Of a stretch of DNA of 64,000 nucleotides, positions 8,613 through 17,456 are shown one piece after another. Under the pieces are notes generated by a model. It saw only the letters and a list, made by a program, of their open reading frames with translations, was not told the DNA's origin and did no database searches. The DNA is from an uncultured Eggerthellaceae bacterium. Its GTDB lineage: Bacteria > Actinomycetota > Coriobacteriia > Coriobacteriales > Eggerthellaceae. The stretch is from contig CALULI010000002.1 in assembly GCA_944321455.1 (NCBI GenBank), forward strand, positions 1-64,000. Direction: 5' to 3'. Each line of letters begins with the position of its first letter. The stretch's first letter is position 1. Made by a program: the position numbers and the translations under genes.

Positions 8613-9551
8613 ATGCCAAGCCTCATCACGCATGATTATTTTGGCCGAGAATTCCTTTCGCGCAATCAAGAAACGTCTCAGTGGAGTGCCGATCAAAAAG
8701 ATGCGTATCTCCTGGGCAATCAAGGTCCTGATCCCTTCTTTTATGCGATAATCACGCCTCGGTTTTATCACTACACAGGCATTGGATCCTTGCTTCATGC
8801 ACAAAAACCAACCGGATTTTTAGTTGCCTTTTCGCATGCGTGCAAAAAGCAATCGGGGACTAATCACTTGATTGCTGAAGCCTACCTGCACGGCTTTTTA
8901 GGTCATTATTTACTTGATCGCACGGTTCATCCCTTTGTGTATTCCCAAGAAAATACCTTTTGTTCAGCAGGCATCGAAGGTTTAACCGAAGACGACCATT
9001 CAGAAGTACATGCCACGATTGAGCGCGAGTTTGATGAAATGGTTTGCTATCAAAAATACGGCTTAACCGTCAAAGAATTCAGACCTCACCAAGACATATT
9101 GCGCGCAAGCGATACTGTTCTTAGATTGATCTCACGAATCTATATTGAAGCTATTTTTCAAACCTATCATCGGGTTGTCCCCTATGACCTCTTTGAAAAA
9201 AGCGTCCATAATTTCAGGCTGGTTCAGCGCCTGTTTTATTCACCCCAAGGTATCAAAAGAAAAGCCCTAGCCTACCTTGAGAAATGTATGCGCAACCACT
9301 CCTTTTATGCGAGCATGAGTCATTTGGCAATTCCGCGCACAACCTGTGATTTTGCCAATGATGATCATCAAAGCTGGGTCAATCCTTTTACCAACGAATG
9401 CCACAACGAAAGCTTCTGGGATTTATTCGAACAGGCACAAGAGAGCGCCAAAGAACTCAAGCCTCTCTATTCTTTACCCGAAATTACGCCTGATGAAGCT
9501 AGGGTGATTACACAAGGATTGAATTTTTCTGGCGAAGAGGTTGAAGTTTAG
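8613..9551 (+). CDS. Zinc-dependent phospholipase C-like protein
   Basis: This 312-residue protein resembles the zinc-dependent phospholipase C/D domain family. The N-terminus MPSLITHDYFG, the GNQGPDPFF motif near residue 43, and the pattern HGFLGHYLLDRTVHPF with regularly spaced His and Asp form the expected metal site. There is no signal peptide, unlike classical secreted phospholipases, so a cytoplasmic hydrolase of unknown substrate is more likely. The ATG at 8613 has GAGGG just upstream; an ATG 24 nt earlier lacks such a site. It is monocistronic, divergent from the MFS gene. Confidence 0.8.
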   Translation: MPSLITHDYFGREFLSRNQETSQWSADQKDAYLLGNQGPDPFFYAIITPRFYHYTGIGSLLHAQKPTGFLVAFSHACKKQSGTNHLIAEAYLHGFLGHYLLDRTVHPFVYSQENTFCSAGIEGLTEDDHSEVHATIEREFDEMVCYQKYGLTVKEFRPHQDILRASDTVLRLISRIYIEAIFQTYHRVVPYDLFEKSVHNFRLVQRLFYSPQGIKRKALAYLEKCMRNHSFYASMSHLAIPRTTCDFANDDHQSWVNPFTNECHNESFWDLFEQAQESAKELKPLYSLPEITPDEARVITQGLNFSGEEVEV

Positions 9552-9643
9552 AGCGCGAAAACAGCTTGATTTTTCCTATAAGCCGATTTTTGCTAATAGG
9601 CCCCTAATAGTCCCCTGCGAGGTTGACGTGAACGCCAAACATC

Positions 9644-9676
9644 AAAAAAGGTCGCAAACAAAAACCGCTTGCGACC
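9644..9676 (-). terminator. Terminator downstream of tRNA-Pro
   Basis: GGTCGCAA (9650-9657) pairs with TTGCGACC (9669-9676). On the minus strand the stem is followed directly by six T residues. It lies 14 nt past the CCA end of tRNA-Pro, so it ends that transcript. Confidence 0.85.
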
Positions 9677-9689
9677 TGGTGTTATTAAA

Positions 9690-9766
<77 letters not shown>

Positions 9767-9793
9767 ATTCATTTCGCTGAAAACAGCTTAACT

Positions 9794-9822
9794 ATTGTAC
9801 TAAGCAATAATGCCGTTATCAA
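9794..9822 (-). promoter_or_regulatory. tRNA-Pro promoter
   Basis: TTGATA (9822-9817) and TACAAT (9799-9794) lie 17 nt apart on the minus strand, about 28 nt before the mature tRNA 5' end. Confidence 0.6.
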
Positions 9823-9840
9823 GAACCAATTGTAATGGGC

Positions 9841-11112
9841 TTAGTTAATGGCAAAGGCTTTATCAAGAATGATCTGTGCTAGATCAGCCTTGGGCATTTC
9901 CTCATAGTGCTCAACGCCGTCTGCCGTAACCAACCAAACCTCGTCAGTATCTGAACCGAAAGTTTTATGCGCTCCTACAGCATTTGCAACAATCATGTCA
10001 GCATTTTTCTTCTGCAATTTAGCCTGAGCATACGTAAGAACATCATGAGTTTCAGCAGCAAAACCAACAACGACCTGATGAGTCTTTTTATGTCCAAGCG
10101 TTGATAAAATATCGGGATTTTCTGTCAACTCAATATGAGAGAGCAAATCATCGTTGATGCCCTTTTTAAGCTTTTGGTCAGCTTCATTAAGAGGGCGAAG
10201 ATCAGCAACGGCAGCCGCAAAGAACGCCGCATCGCATTTGTCAAAAACGCGCTCCGCTGCCGCAAGCATATCGCGTGCCGATTCAACGTGAACAACCTCT
10301 ACACTTGCTGGAGGTTGAAGGGCAACAGGACCTGAAATTAACGTGACAGACGCGCCACGATCAGCAGCAGCCTGCGCAATCGCATAACCAAACTTACCTG
10401 AAGAGCGATTCGTCAAATAGCGAACAGGATCAATAGGTTCTACGGTAGGTCCCGCCGTAACGACAACGCGCTTACCCACTAAATCTTGTACCCCGCTTTG
10501 TGAAGCAGTTTGTTGTGAGTTTTGCTGTGCGCCTTGTTGTGGGCTCTGTTCTGCAGCGCCGCTTACTTGACCCTCCAAAAGATCCATGACAAAACGTGCA
10601 ATAGTTTCAGGTTCAGGCAAGCGGCCCTTCCCTACATCTCCACAAGCAAGATAGCCATCATCAGCTTCAATAAACGTTACGCCACGCTGCTTCAATATCG
10701 CCATATTATGCTGCGTTGCGGCATTTTCATACATATGAACATTCATCGCAGGAGCAATCACAAGAGGCGCTGTGGTTGCAAGCGCAGTAGTGGTAAGCAG
10801 ATCATCAGCAAGACCATAGGTAATTTTCGCCATCACGTTAGCAGTACAAGGAGCAATCAAGAACACATCAGCTTCCTGAGCCAAAGAAATGTGATGGATA
10901 GGATCAGACGGATCATCAAAAAGACCTAACCCAACAGGTTCACGCGTTAAAGCACGAAACGTCGTAGGATCAATAAAATGAGTTGCGTGTTCTGTCATGA
11001 CCACCTTGACGCGATAGCCAGCCTTTTGAAACGCGCGAACAATTTCGCACGCTTTATAAGCGGCAATACAGCCAGTCACACCCAAAAGAACGGTCTTTTG
11101 TTGATTCACCAT
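9841..11112 (-). CDS. coaBC: Bifunctional phosphopantothenoylcysteine decarboxylase / synthase
   Basis: This protein performs two steps of coenzyme A synthesis: ligation of cysteine to 4'-phosphopantothenate (CoaB) and FMN-dependent decarboxylation (CoaC). The N-terminal CoaC half has GVTGCIAAYKACE, the catalytic His in IHHISLA, and the PAMNVHMYEN signature. The C-terminal CoaB half has VVTAGPTVEPIDPVRYLTN and the NRSSGKFGYA nucleotide-site motif. The two halves are joined near residues 180-205 by an unusual Gln/Ser/Ala-rich linker containing SPQQGAQQNSQQ. At 423 residues it is of normal overall length. The ATG has AAAAGGAGC upstream. Confidence 0.95.
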   Translation of the reverse strand: MVNQQKTVLLGVTGCIAAYKACEIVRAFQKAGYRVKVVMTEHATHFIDPTTFRALTREPVGLGLFDDPSDPIHHISLAQEADVFLIAPCTANVMAKITYGLADDLLTTTALATTAPLVIAPAMNVHMYENAATQHNMAILKQRGVTFIEADDGYLACGDVGKGRLPEPETIARFVMDLLEGQVSGAAEQSPQQGAQQNSQQTASQSGVQDLVGKRVVVTAGPTVEPIDPVRYLTNRSSGKFGYAIAQAAADRGASVTLISGPVALQPPASVEVVHVESARDMLAAAERVFDKCDAAFFAAAVADLRPLNEADQKLKKGINDDLLSHIELTENPDILSTLGHKKTHQVVVGFAAETHDVLTYAQAKLQKKNADMIVANAVGAHKTFGSDTDEVWLVTADGVEHYEEMPKADLAQIILDKAFAIN

Positions 11113-11233
11113 ACTTGCTCCTTTTCAATCCTGTTTATTGTAGGGTAAACAGAACTCATCTGATATAGTTCATGAGCGAATCTGCGAAAATGAACGCTCA
11201 GTTACCATAAAAAGGTGCCTTTACCTACCAGTT

Positions 11234-12022
11234 ATGACGTTGTCTGACGAACATACCGTTCTTGATAAAGTGAAGGACTCGCAAGCTATAAAAGGCCTGC
11301 GAGCACAAAGCTCTGCGCGCTTTATTGACTTTAATCCCTATCTTCTGTTTTGGATATTTGTTGTTGCGTCAATAATCGGATTGATTCTTGAAGACATTTT
11401 TCACGCAATTGTATATGGCGGCTGGGAAAGCAGAGCAGGGCTTGTCTGGGGACCGTTTTCTCCCCTCTATGGACTTGCAGGCGTAGTGGTGACTGTCTTT
11501 CTGAACCGACTCTATTACACCCACAACATAATTATTTTCTTGTTTTCCATGGTAGTTGGGTCATGCCTCGAATACTTTGCAAGTCTAGGAATGGAAGTTG
11601 TCTGGCATGCCATTGCGTGGGATTACACGGGCACCTTTGGCTCAATTGATGGCCGTACTAACTTTGTGTTTGGTGTTATGTGGGGTGCCTTAGGTCTATT
11701 TTGGGTACGCGGTGTTATGCCTGTCATAAAGAAATGCGCAGGCAAAATTGATTTTAAGGACAAAACATTTCGCGCCTTAACCATCCTCTTTGCCGTCTTT
11801 ATGGCAATCAACATTGCCGTTACCGTCGTAGCGCTTCATCGTGCAGGAGACAGAACACACGATATTCCACCCGCAAATCAGATTGATGTTATGCTTGACG
11901 AATACTTCCCTGACGAATGGCTGCAGCAGCGCTTTACCAATATGACCGTATCAGCCGACGTTGGCGCAGACAACGCAGAAACCAACGAAGTTGATTCTGG
12001 CGAAGCAGGCGCTGAATCCTAG
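11234..12022 (+). CDS. CmpB-type putative ABC transporter permease
   Basis: This 262-residue integral membrane protein of the ABC_trans_CmpB family has unknown function. About five hydrophobic segments are visible, with the family features GPFSPLYGLAGV and GSCLEYFASLGME and a conserved RTNFVFGVMWGALG stretch. The final 45 residues are polar and acidic and unlike the family. No ATPase partner is nearby, so the ABC name is historical rather than supported. A ribosome site close to the ATG is not obvious, so the exact start is uncertain. It converges with rluD, overlapping it at the 3' ends by 4 nt. Confidence 0.75.
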   Translation: MTLSDEHTVLDKVKDSQAIKGLRAQSSARFIDFNPYLLFWIFVVASIIGLILEDIFHAIVYGGWESRAGLVWGPFSPLYGLAGVVVTVFLNRLYYTHNIIIFLFSMVVGSCLEYFASLGMEVVWHAIAWDYTGTFGSIDGRTNFVFGVMWGALGLFWVRGVMPVIKKCAGKIDFKDKTFRALTILFAVFMAINIAVTVVALHRAGDRTHDIPPANQIDVMLDEYFPDEWLQQRFTNMTVSADVGADNAETNEVDSGEAGAES

Positions 12023-13071
12023 AGAAACGCAAAGGATTCCGTAGAAGACGTTTCCAATCCACGAGCATGCTCGCAATATTGAGCAAGCACCTCTCTGCCG
12101 TCTTCGGTAAGACCAATACGCCTGTCCGCAAGCTTTTGGAGTGCTTGCTGCAAATCCTGAGGAAGAGGCGCAATAAAGCTCATCATCTCATGCGTGCGAG
12201 GATGTTCAAACTCAATGAAATAAGAATGAAGGAACTGCCTCGTAAGGCCAAGATTGTCTGATTTGCCAGGCGTTCCATACGTTGGGTCCCCCACACACCA
12301 GTGCTTGATATATTCCATATGAACACGAATTTGATGAGTACGGCCCGAATAGAGCTTACATTCAACCAAGGTAAAACCGTTGTCTTTTAGCCCTGCTTCA
12401 AAGCGCTCGAGCACCTTAAAGGTGGTAACGGAAGAGCGCGCCTGAGGTTTATCAGAAACTTGCATGCGCAAACGGTTTTTATCGCTTCTAAAAATAGGAG
12501 CGTCAATAAGACCCGTATCACTGGCAATATTGCCGTGAACAAGACAAAGATAGCGACGATTCACGTTACGCGATCTAATTTGATCTTGGAGCTCAAATCC
12601 AATCTCATCAGTTTTGGCACACAGCATCAAACCGCTGGTATCACCATCAAGACGATGGACAATACCTGGACGGTCATCACCCTGAATATGAGCAAGATGG
12701 TCGCGACCATAGCGATAGATTAACGCATTGGAAAGCGTGTTATCTGGATGCCCAGGAGAAGGATGGCAAATAAGACCTGCTTGCTTATTTAAGACAAGCA
12801 AATCGTCGTCTTCGTAATAGACATCAAGGTGAATGTTTTGTGGTTCAAGATAAATCTTGTCTTGCGCGACATACTCTTCGTAGACGATAAAATCCCCTTC
12901 TTCAACAATAGTCTTTTTAGAAGGGGTGGTGCCGTTAACAAAAACTTTTTCGGCTTCAATTTGTTTAACGGCTTTCGAACGTGAAGGATACAAACCAGAC
13001 TCAAAAAGAAACGAATCCAACCTCATGCCGCTGTAAATATCTGAAACAGTTGCACTAAGATTGCGAGCCAT
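12019..13071 (-). CDS. rluD: RluD-type 23S rRNA pseudouridine synthase
   Basis: This is a large-subunit rRNA pseudouridine synthase of the RluA/RluD family. An S4 RNA-binding domain occupies about residues 15-75 (RLDSFLFESG), followed by the catalytic domain with the GIVHRLDGDTSG motif containing the essential Asp, and the SGRTHQIRVHM segment. The chosen ATG at 13071 has AAGGAGG 8 nt upstream, giving 350 residues; the longer frame starting at 13122 would overlap lspA deeply. The start overlaps the end of lspA by 17 nt, so ileS-lspA-rluD form one operon. Confidence 0.93.
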   Translation of the reverse strand: MARNLSATVSDIYSGMRLDSFLFESGLYPSRSKAVKQIEAEKVFVNGTTPSKKTIVEEGDFIVYEEYVAQDKIYLEPQNIHLDVYYEDDDLLVLNKQAGLICHPSPGHPDNTLSNALIYRYGRDHLAHIQGDDRPGIVHRLDGDTSGLMLCAKTDEIGFELQDQIRSRNVNRRYLCLVHGNIASDTGLIDAPIFRSDKNRLRMQVSDKPQARSSVTTFKVLERFEAGLKDNGFTLVECKLYSGRTHQIRVHMEYIKHWCVGDPTYGTPGKSDNLGLTRQFLHSYFIEFEHPRTHEMMSFIAPLPQDLQQALQKLADRRIGLTEDGREVLAQYCEHARGLETSSTESFAFL

Positions 13072-13576
13072 GTTGAGCATCCTCCTTAAAGGTTCGAATA
13101 ATGACACAAATGAGCAAAACAAACATACCGCAGGTTACCCCGATATCGGCAATGTTGAATGTTGGAAAGTTAATAAAGGTGGTAGAAATAAAATCCACCA
13201 CGTAACCTTGGGTAACGCGGTCAAACAAATTGCCTAAACCACCAGCACAAATAAGCGCTAAAGATATCATCTCAATTACATTAGCGCGATTAGCATACAC
13301 AAAGGCAGCAATAAGAATAGCAATGCAGATAACAGCAGAAATAGCCGCAATAATAGGCGTCCAATTTTCGAAACTTCCCCACGCAGCGCCCGTATTGTGA
13401 ACAAGCCTGAACTGGAAGAGTCCCAAAACTGAATCAACAAAGACATCGCCTTTTTCGTATTGGGAATCAATGATTGTTTTGACAACACGATCAAAGATAA
13501 ACCAAGCAAGCGCACACCCCACAAACAAGATGAGGTTGCGCGCTCGCTTTGAATGACTTTGCGTACCCGTTGACAC
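13055..13576 (-). CDS. lspA: Lipoprotein signal peptidase (signal peptidase II)
   Basis: This inner-membrane aspartic protease removes signal peptides from prolipoproteins. It has four hydrophobic segments, and the two catalytic Asp regions are visible as GGLGNLFDRV and FNIADIGV; NTGAAWGSF is the conserved block after the first segment. The length, 173 residues, is normal. The start is a GTG with AGGGG upstream. It lies 6 nt after ileS and overlaps rluD. Its clients in this window include the lipoproteins MetQ, PstS and the nuclease. Confidence 0.95.
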   Translation of the reverse strand: MSTGTQSHSKRARNLILFVGCALAWFIFDRVVKTIIDSQYEKGDVFVDSVLGLFQFRLVHNTGAAWGSFENWTPIIAAISAVICIAILIAAFVYANRANVIEMISLALICAGGLGNLFDRVTQGYVVDFISTTFINFPTFNIADIGVTCGMFVLLICVIIRTFKEDAQHGSQS

Positions 13577-13582
13577 TATCCC

Positions 13583-16420
13583 CTACTCCTGGGTAAAGCC
13601 AATAGCATCAAGTGCATCACCGCAGCGCTGGCACACATCAGGATGGTTTGCGTTACCACCAAGATCGCGGTAATTCCAGCAACGAGGGCATTTGTCCTTC
13701 GTAGAAGGAACAATGCTAATTTCAAGAGCATCGCCCTGCTCAAATTCGATGCCGCTTACAATCAAGAGCTCTTCATAGAAAGCAGAATCTTGCTGCGTCA
13801 AAGCCTCAAGCAATGCAGCAGGAGCACTTACCGTAACAACCGCTTCTTGGCTCTTGTTGATTTCCTTGTTAACGCGAGCATCCTCTAATGCCTTAGTAAC
13901 TTCATCGCGAAGAGCAAGAATATGCTCGAAGCGCTGTTCTAGGTTTTCAGCAGCACCTTCTGGAACAGCAGGAACCATCGCGCCCTTTTCAGGCCAACCA
14001 GCAAGCTGAACACTTTCAACATGATCTGCGCTTTCACGGAAGGCGCTTGGATAGTTCTGCCATACCTCTTCAGTGGTAAAGCTGATGATTGGAGACAAAA
14101 TGCGAACCAAAACATCAAGAATTACTTTGAGAACCGTCTGCGCAGAACGACGAGCAGTAGAATCAGGAGCCTCAGAATAGAGACGATCCTTCAGAGCATC
14201 CATATAAACTGCTGACAAATCGCCAACAATGTAGTCGTAAATCAAGCGATAGACCTGATGGAACTTATAGCCCTCATACGCTTCGGTAACTTCATCAAGC
14301 AGACGCTGAACGCGAACTAATGACCACTGATCAAGCAGCTGCAGCTGATCCCAAGCTGTGATTGCCTTTTCATCAGAGAAGTCATCCAAAACGCCCAACA
14401 AGAAACGGAACGTATTGCGCAAACGACGATACGTTTCACTCGTGCGCTTCAAGATTTCATCTGACAAACGAACGTCTTGCGAATAATCAACACTTGCTAC
14501 CCACAGACGCAAAACATCAGCGCCATACTGGTCCATGATGTCAGCTGGATCAATACCGTTGCCTAAAGACTTAGACATCTTGCGACCTTCAGCATCAACG
14601 GTAAAGCCGCAGTGCATAACTGATTTATACGGAGCCACACCGTAGGCGCCAATTGACGTCAACAGCGATGACTGGAACCAGCCACGATGCTGGTCGGAAC
14701 CTTCCAGATACATGTCAGCGGGGAAATGAAGACCTTCGCGCTTCTTGCAAACTGACGTGTGCGAAACGCCACTTTCCCACCAAACGTCCAAAATATCCTT
14801 TTCAGGCTCAACGTCTTTGCAGCCACAGACAGGACAGCACGTATCACTTGGCAAATAATCTTTTGGATCTTCGGTAAACCATGCGTCGGATCCCTTTTCC
14901 TTAAAGAGCTCAATAACCGCATCAAAAGTTTCTTCAGTTGCAACGGTATTGCCGCATTTTGCACAACGGAACACAGGGATTGGCACACCCCAGGAACGCT
15001 GACGTGAAATGCACCAGTCAGGACGGTCAGAAACCATAGCACCAATGCGGTTTTTCGCCCAAGCAGGTACCCATTCAACCTTGTTGTTGATTGCATCAAG
15101 CGCATCACGACGAAGATCATTTTTGTCCATGGATACAAACCACTGATCCGTTGCACGGAAAATAACAGGTTCGTGGCAACGCCAACAATGAGGATAGCTG
15201 TGCTCAATATCGACGTGAGCTACCAAAACACCCTGTTCATCCAACCACTTAATAATCTCAGGGTTTGAATCATCAACGTCTAAGCCAGCAAAACGGCCAG
15301 CTTCGTCAGTCAATACGCCATTGTCATCAACAGGCATCAAGATAGGCAAATCAAATTCAATACCGACCAAGTAGTCTTCTTGACCATGACCAGGAGCCGT
15401 GTGAACAGCACCCGTGCCAGAATCAAGTGTGACGTGATCGCCATAAATGACAACGCCCTTTAAATCCTGGCGAATAGGACAGGTATAAGTAACGCCCGCA
15501 AGTTCTTTACCCTTAACAACAATAGGGTTGCCCTCCGCGTTCGTAACGGGCTCATATGACGTCCAGCCAGCCGTCTGAGCAACATCTTCAAGCAGATCGT
15601 AGGCCATGATGGTGTGCGTACCATCAGCGTTAACCATGATGTAGTCAGCATTAGGAGCTAAGCAAACAGCCGTATTTGCAGGCAAGGTCCAAGGCGTCGT
15701 GGTCCAAATAAGAATGTAAGCAGGATTACTAACCCCCGCAACTTCAAACACAGGAGGCACAGCATCCAACTTGAAGTTAACGAAAATTGATGGCGATATT
15801 TCATCACCATATTCAATTTCAGCTTCAGCCAAAGCAGTATGGCAGTGCTTGCACCAATGAATTGGCTTGCGGCCACGGTAGATGGAACCGTTGAGATACA
15901 TGGTTTTGAAGATCTCAACGTTGCCTACCTCATATTCCTTGTCGAAGGTAAGGTAAGGATGATCCCAATCAGCGTTAACACCAAGGCGCTTAAAGCCTTC
16001 GCGCTGAATATCAATATGCTTTTCAGCCCATTCACGGCAAAGACGACGAACCGTTGGCTGACCAACTTCTGCCATCTTTTCCTGGCCTAAGTTAACTTCA
16101 ACCATGTGCTCAATAGGCTGACCATGGCAGTCCCAACCAGGAATATAGGGCGTGAAATAACCACGCTGTGCATGCGCTTTAACCACGAAGTCCTTCAAAA
16201 TCTTATTGAAAGCATGACCCAAGTGGATAGGACCATTCGCATACGGAGGACCGTCGTGCAAAACAAAAGGCTGGTTATCCTTGTTCTTCTCTAAAATCTT
16301 GTGATAAATATCAATGTCATTCCAAAACTGAAGACGCTTTGGTTCATTCTTTGGAAGATTTGCGCGCATAGGAAATTCAGTATGCGGCAAATTCATAGTT
16401 GCTTTGTAGCTGTTAGCCAC
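13583..16420 (-). CDS. ileS: Isoleucyl-tRNA synthetase
   Basis: This enzyme charges tRNA-Ile. It is a class I synthetase with HLGHAF (HIGH motif) near residue 60 and KMSKSLGNGIDP (KMSKS) near residue 600, a CP1 editing domain between them, a VVWESG-type WWESGVSH block, and a C-terminal zinc module of CPRC and CQRC pairs. I chose the GTG at 16420, which follows AAGAAAGG by 8 nt, giving 945 residues; a longer frame to 16474 adds poorly conserved residues. There is no T-box leader in the short space before degV. It is the first gene of ileS-lspA-rluD. Confidence 0.96.
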   Translation of the reverse strand: MANSYKATMNLPHTEFPMRANLPKNEPKRLQFWNDIDIYHKILEKNKDNQPFVLHDGPPYANGPIHLGHAFNKILKDFVVKAHAQRGYFTPYIPGWDCHGQPIEHMVEVNLGQEKMAEVGQPTVRRLCREWAEKHIDIQREGFKRLGVNADWDHPYLTFDKEYEVGNVEIFKTMYLNGSIYRGRKPIHWCKHCHTALAEAEIEYGDEISPSIFVNFKLDAVPPVFEVAGVSNPAYILIWTTTPWTLPANTAVCLAPNADYIMVNADGTHTIMAYDLLEDVAQTAGWTSYEPVTNAEGNPIVVKGKELAGVTYTCPIRQDLKGVVIYGDHVTLDSGTGAVHTAPGHGQEDYLVGIEFDLPILMPVDDNGVLTDEAGRFAGLDVDDSNPEIIKWLDEQGVLVAHVDIEHSYPHCWRCHEPVIFRATDQWFVSMDKNDLRRDALDAINNKVEWVPAWAKNRIGAMVSDRPDWCISRQRSWGVPIPVFRCAKCGNTVATEETFDAVIELFKEKGSDAWFTEDPKDYLPSDTCCPVCGCKDVEPEKDILDVWWESGVSHTSVCKKREGLHFPADMYLEGSDQHRGWFQSSLLTSIGAYGVAPYKSVMHCGFTVDAEGRKMSKSLGNGIDPADIMDQYGADVLRLWVASVDYSQDVRLSDEILKRTSETYRRLRNTFRFLLGVLDDFSDEKAITAWDQLQLLDQWSLVRVQRLLDEVTEAYEGYKFHQVYRLIYDYIVGDLSAVYMDALKDRLYSEAPDSTARRSAQTVLKVILDVLVRILSPIISFTTEEVWQNYPSAFRESADHVESVQLAGWPEKGAMVPAVPEGAAENLEQRFEHILALRDEVTKALEDARVNKEINKSQEAVVTVSAPAALLEALTQQDSAFYEELLIVSGIEFEQGDALEISIVPSTKDKCPRCWNYRDLGGNANHPDVCQRCGDALDAIGFTQE

Positions 16421-16582
16421 GACCGATACCTTTCTTCTTAATGACAACTTTGCAATTATAGCAACTTTTGCCACTCATAGCCCAAGCAGCCTGTCTCTAC
16501 ATTAAAAACACCACTACCGATAATTAACAATTCTCCAGATAATTTGGGGTATCATACGACTAAACCCACGATAGGAGTGTTC

Positions 16583-17455
16583 ATGAGTTTTGAAATTGTT
16601 ACCGATTCCTGCTGTAATCTTCCCGAAGATATCATTGACGAATTAAGGGTTACCGTTTTGCCTCTTACCTTTATGGTTGATGATGTGCAATATCAAAGCT
16701 ATCTCAAGGGACAGCGCACCGACTTAAAGCAGTTCTACACTATGATGCGCGAAGGAAAGGTTATTACCACGTCCCTTCCTAACCTTGCTGATGTCTCTCA
16801 AACGTTCGAAGACATTCTCAAACAGGGTAAAGACATTCTCTATCTTGCTTTTTCAAGTGGTCTTTCAGGAACCTGCAATGCAATTGAAACCATGGCTCAG
16901 TCTTTGCAAGAATCCTATCCTGATCGAAAGATTATCGTTATTGACTCCCTGGCAGCTTCCGTTGGTCAGGGCCTCTTCGTTTATTTGACCTGCAAGCACG
17001 CCGAAGAAGGCGGTGACTTAGAAGAAGTAGCTCAGTGGGCACGCGACATTCTTTTACATGTATGCCACTGGTTTACCGTTGATGATCTGATGTTTCTCCA
17101 CCGCGGTGGCCGCGTTTCAAAAACATCTGCTATTGCGGGCAGCCTCTTGAACATCAAGCCTGTTCTTCACGTTGACGATGAAGGTCACCTCATTTTGATG
17201 AGCAAAGCTAAGGGCCGCAAGAAGAGCATCCAGGCGTTGCTCAAGCACATGGAAGAAACGGCAACGGAGCCTATCAAGGATCAGATTATTGGCATCTCTC
17301 ACGGTGACTGCATTGATGATGCGCTCTACCTGAAGAAGCTTATTGAAGACAAGTTTGGTTGCACGAAATTCATTATCAACTACGTTGATCCGGTCATTGG
17401 TGCACACTCTGGTCCTGGAACCTTAGCGTTGTTCTTCTTGGGTAGCCATCGATAA
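16583..17455 (+). CDS. DegV family fatty acid-binding protein
   Basis: DegV (FakB-like) proteins bind a fatty acid, and some deliver it to a fatty acid kinase for phospholipid synthesis. This 290-residue copy starts MSFEIVTDSCCNL, typical of the family, and carries the SSGLSGTCNA ligand-site motif and FLHRGGRVS near residue 170. The ATG at 16583 is preceded by AGGAG; a longer frame starts 39 nt upstream without one. It is monocistronic, divergent from ileS and tail to tail with dinB, with one base between the stop codons. No FakA gene is in the window. Confidence 0.9.
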   Translation: MSFEIVTDSCCNLPEDIIDELRVTVLPLTFMVDDVQYQSYLKGQRTDLKQFYTMMREGKVITTSLPNLADVSQTFEDILKQGKDILYLAFSSGLSGTCNAIETMAQSLQESYPDRKIIVIDSLAASVGQGLFVYLTCKHAEEGGDLEEVAQWARDILLHVCHWFTVDDLMFLHRGGRVSKTSAIAGSLLNIKPVLHVDDEGHLILMSKAKGRKKSIQALLKHMEETATEPIKDQIIGISHGDCIDDALYLKKLIEDKFGCTKFIINYVDPVIGAHSGPGTLALFFLGSHR

Positions 17456-17456
17456 T

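Noticed and set aside
13072-13122. N-terminal extension of rluD
   Set aside because: It would overlap lspA by 68 nt and lacks a ribosome site, while the ATG at 13071 has AAGGAGG.
16421-16582. T-box leader for ileS
   Set aside because: The space upstream is short and shared with the degV start; no T-box conserved words or tRNA-Ile specifier loop can be seen.
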